A DNA stretch of 8,023 bases from JAVBWO01 sp036677375. GTDB lineage: Bacteria > Bacillota > Dehalobacteriia > UBA4068 > UBA4997. Where the stretch lies: assembly GCA_036677375.1 (NCBI GenBank), contig JAVBWO010000021.1:1-8023 (forward strand). Reading direction: 5' to 3'. Positions 6,086 to 8,023 of the stretch are shown piece after piece. Within the stretch, counting starts at the first letter, position 1. Every line of letters starts with the position of its first letter. Under the pieces are notes generated by a model, which saw only the letters and a list, made by a program, of their open reading frames with translations, had not been told where the DNA came from and searched no databases. A program made the translations under genes and the position numbers.

Positions 6086-6985
6086 CTAACATAGCTTTTC
6101 AAGCGCTTCCAAAAGCACCTGTCTCTTTTCTTGCTCTGTAATAGATTGTCCCATCTCATCCAAAGCGGTAGTTATGTCATTGAGCAGGAGCTTTGCCTTG
6201 GGACTGTATTCCGCCTTGGGGAAGGTTTTTACGCTTTCCTTACCGTCTACGTCGCTGAATACCAGACGGTAGGTTCCTGTGGCGGACAGCTCTGGGTTCT
6301 TTTCCTCCTGGTCAAACGCTTCAACAGTCTCTTTGAGAACCGTCATATCATTGGTGAAGGAGCGTATTGTACTTGCCGCCCAATCGTCTATTCTCAATCC
6401 ACTGATCGCTTTGCAAAGCCGCTGGGTAAACAACGCATCATCGCTTGTGGCGGTCTTAAATAGCTCAAGGATTTTGTTTTCTCCGCGCGGGAAAAGGTGC
6501 TGAATAGTATCGGGTTTTAGCCCCTCATACCAGTCACGCGCCGCCGAGCTTGTGGATTCCCGCTTCTTTTTGCCGCCAAATAAAGTCTTAATATCTGCAC
6601 CAATGGTGGTGATTAAGTTTGAAAGCGTAGAATCCAGACATCTCTTGGTGTCTGCGATATTTGCAATAGCAGCCAGGTCAAAGTTTTTATAATCAAAGGC
6701 GGCAAACAGCTTCTCGAACAGATACTCGCGCGGATTGTCATTTTGCTGCCTTAGACCGTTTATGAATCGCTTGGTTGATTTCGGAAGCGGCTCAAACTTT
6801 CCACCGCCTAGGTAAGTATCTACGGAATCTTTTGTATACTTGGGTAAAGCCATATACCACCGGCTCATGGCGGAAACGAGATATGCAAAAGCGTTGTAGC
6901 TTCTTTCGCTGTCCACGATATACTCTGCAAAAAGCTCTGAGAGCGCGGACATATACCGCGCCTTATCTTCGTTCCAGTCCTCCAT
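6086..6985 (-). pseudogene. C-terminal fragment of an unrecognised operon protein
   Basis: An open frame of at least 299 residues from ATG 6985, with no Shine-Dalgarno sequence ahead. The frame runs on to 7081, but the residues from there are the antisense of the hsdM start, so the true N-terminus is lost. The product is soluble, mainly helical and charged: EDWNEDKARYMSALSELFAE (2-21), ARDWYEGLKPDTIQHLF near the middle, a repeat-free C-terminal part with TGTYRLVFSDVDGKE, and a helical tail ending EKRQVLLEALEKLC. No Walker or nuclease motif is in this part. It ends 13 bases before the endonuclease and is the first visible gene of the operon. From position and build it may be the C-terminus of a large ATPase-type core protein like those in BREX or sulfur-linked defence clusters. 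This is inference and not a family match. Confidence 0.6.
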
Positions 6986-7002
6986 GATCACAGTGTAAAT
7001 GA
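6986..7002. other. Junction between defence-like operon and hsdM
   Basis: Within 17 bases the minus-strand operon fragment gives way to the start codon of the plus-strand hsdM. There is no room for the promoter or ribosome site that hsdM would need, nor for the 5' end of the minus-strand gene. Base composition changes here as well, towards AT on the right. The sequence contains TGATCA (6985-6990) but no clear recombination site. Confidence 0.55.
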
Positions 7003-8023
7003 ATGGCCGTGAAAAAATCAGAATTGTATTCCCTATTATGGGATGCTTGTAATAAATTAAGAGGTGGAGTAGAACCTTCAAGGTATAAAGATTATGTGCT
7101 TGTATTGTTATTCTTCAAGTATGTATCAGACAGATATAAAGGGCAACGTTTTGCTGAATTTACAGTAAATGAAGGTGCCTCATTTGACGACTTAATTGCT
7201 GCAAAAGGTAAGCCGGATGTTGGTGAAAGAGTTGATGTAATTCTTCAAAAGTTTTTAGAGGATAATAAGCTAGTAGGTGCGCTTCCTGATGTAAGCTTTA
7301 ATAATCCGGATGAACTAGGTTCCGGTAAGGAACTCGTAGATAAAGTCTCTGGCCTAATTGCTATATTCCAAAACCCTGCGATTGACTTTAAAAGCAACAG
7401 AGCTAGTGGCGATGACATCATTGGGGATGCATATGAATACTTCATGATGAAATTCGCTCAAGAGTCTGGTAAGAGTAAGGGACAGTTTTATACACCTAGT
7501 GAGGTATCACGTATTATTGCTAGACTTATTGGCATAGGAAATATTAAGCAAGAGACAGGTAAGAAATGGACCCTTCATGATCCTGCTGCGGGTAGTGGAT
7601 CTTTACTTATTCGCTCAGCAGATGAAGCACCAACTGATGATAATGGTGATTCCATAGTAACAATATTTGGACAAGAAAAATATCCTGATACTGCTGGTTT
7701 AGCAAAGATGAACTTTATCCTACATAACAAAGGTACAGGAGAAATTAAAAGCGGAAATACATTAGCTAATCCACAATATACTGACGATTTTGAGGGGCTT
7801 AGAAAATTCGATTTTATTGTCATGAACCCACCATTTTCTGACAAAGATTGGACAGATGGAATTAAACCATCTGAAGATAAATACAAAAGGTTTGATGGTT
7901 ATGGCATCCCACCAGAAAAGAATGGTGATTATGCTTGGTTTCTACATGTTCTAAAAGCATTGGATAGCAATGGTAAGGCAGGGATTATTCTGCCACACGG
8001 TGTTCTCTTTAGAGGAAACTCAG
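7003..8023 (+). CDS. hsdM: Type I restriction-modification methyltransferase subunit HsdM (3' end outside window)
   Basis: The first 340 residues of an N6-adenine DNA methyltransferase, the modification subunit of a type I system, which acts with HsdS (specificity) and HsdR (cleavage). The start MAVKKSELYSLLWDACNKLR is the usual N-terminus of this branch, followed by the helical HsdM N-terminal domain (SRYKDYVLVLLFFKYVSDRY). GQFYTPSEV (160-168) introduces the catalytic domain, DPAAGSGSL (193-201) is the AdoMet-binding motif I, and NPPF (275-278) is the catalytic motif IV. No frame break is seen. No Shine-Dalgarno sequence precedes the ATG and no promoter is evident in the 70 bases upstream, which are the antisense of the broken operon gene. 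hsdS and hsdR should lie to the right if the locus is complete. Composition is AT-rich, unlike the operon to its left. Confidence 0.95.
   Translation, partial: MAVKKSELYSLLWDACNKLRGGVEPSRYKDYVLVLLFFKYVSDRYKGQRFAEFTVNEGASFDDLIAAKGKPDVGERVDVILQKFLEDNKLVGALPDVSFNNPDELGSGKELVDKVSGLIAIFQNPAIDFKSNRASGDDIIGDAYEYFMMKFAQESGKSKGQFYTPSEVSRIIARLIGIGNIKQETGKKWTLHDPAAGSGSLLIRSADEAPTDDNGDSIVTIFGQEKYPDTAGLAKMNFILHNKGTGEIKSGNTLANPQYTDDFEGLRKFDFIVMNPPFSDKDWTDGIKPSEDKYKRFDGYGIPPEKNGDYAWFLHVLKALDSNGKAGIILPHGVLFRGNS

Noticed and set aside
6073..6159. Longer start for the endonuclease at 6159
   Set aside because: It would overlap the preceding gene by 74 bases; ATG 6072 has AAGGTG 7 bases upstream and follows the stop of that gene.
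6943..6961. Inverted repeat GCGCGG/CCGCGC close to the hsdM junction
   Set aside because: It lies inside the coding part of the minus-strand gene, has no U-tract, and a 6-base GC dyad is easily found by chance.
6986..7081. N-terminal extension of the minus-strand fragment to 7081
   Set aside because: These residues are the antisense of the conserved HsdM N-terminus, so they are junction read-through and not native protein.
1..8023. CRISPR arrays, tRNA or rRNA genes, insertion-sequence ends
   Set aside because: I saw no regularly spaced repeats, cloverleaf-like or ribosomal sequence, or transposase with terminal inverted repeats.

Overview
The window looks like accessory DNA from a Firmicutes genome, most likely a gut-type Clostridia. 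The reasons are strong GGAGG ribosome sites, a clostridial-type large serine recombinase, the small sigma-region-4 protein typical of Tn916/Tn1549-like conjugative elements, and protein families common in that group. It reads as a patchwork of three pieces with two sharp junctions, near 2297 and between about 6986 and 7002.

Piece 1 (1 to about 2297) is mobile-element DNA, with all genes on the minus strand. From right to left it holds a 570-base region full of hairpins, a 140-residue sigma-like protein, a GC-rich 530-base region with large inverted repeats and no convincing gene, a good sigma-A-type promoter with a palindrome over its -10, a new 53-residue ORF, and the N-terminal 171 residues of a large serine recombinase that runs off the left edge.

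Piece 2 (about 2297 to 6990) is a minus-strand operon that looks like a DNA-sulfur or restriction defence cluster. In transcription order it holds the C-terminal part of an unrecognised large protein, an Mrr-like restriction endonuclease with a large unknown N-terminal region, a PLP-dependent cysteine desulfurase with an intact active site, a 95-residue helical protein, and a PLD-nuclease/superfamily-2 helicase. Gaps are short (13, -4, 35 and 15 bases), so the genes are probably co-transcribed. The operon is broken at both ends: the helicase stops a few residues past motif Ia at the mobile-element junction, and the first gene lacks its N-terminus.

Piece 3 (7003 to the right edge) is the first 340 residues of a type I methyltransferase subunit, HsdM, on the plus strand. 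It has a complete N-terminus but no visible ribosome site or promoter, because the broken operon gene begins directly upstream.

Base composition changes with these units: hand counts of single 60-base lines give about 58% GC in the desulfurase, 50% in the first operon gene, 28% in the endonuclease and 37% in hsdM. I infer that sulfur made available by the desulfurase would feed a modification step whose other genes are outside the window or lost, with the helicase/nuclease and the endonuclease as restriction parts. As seen here the system is probably a non-functional or rearranged remnant, unless the missing parts lie beyond the window.
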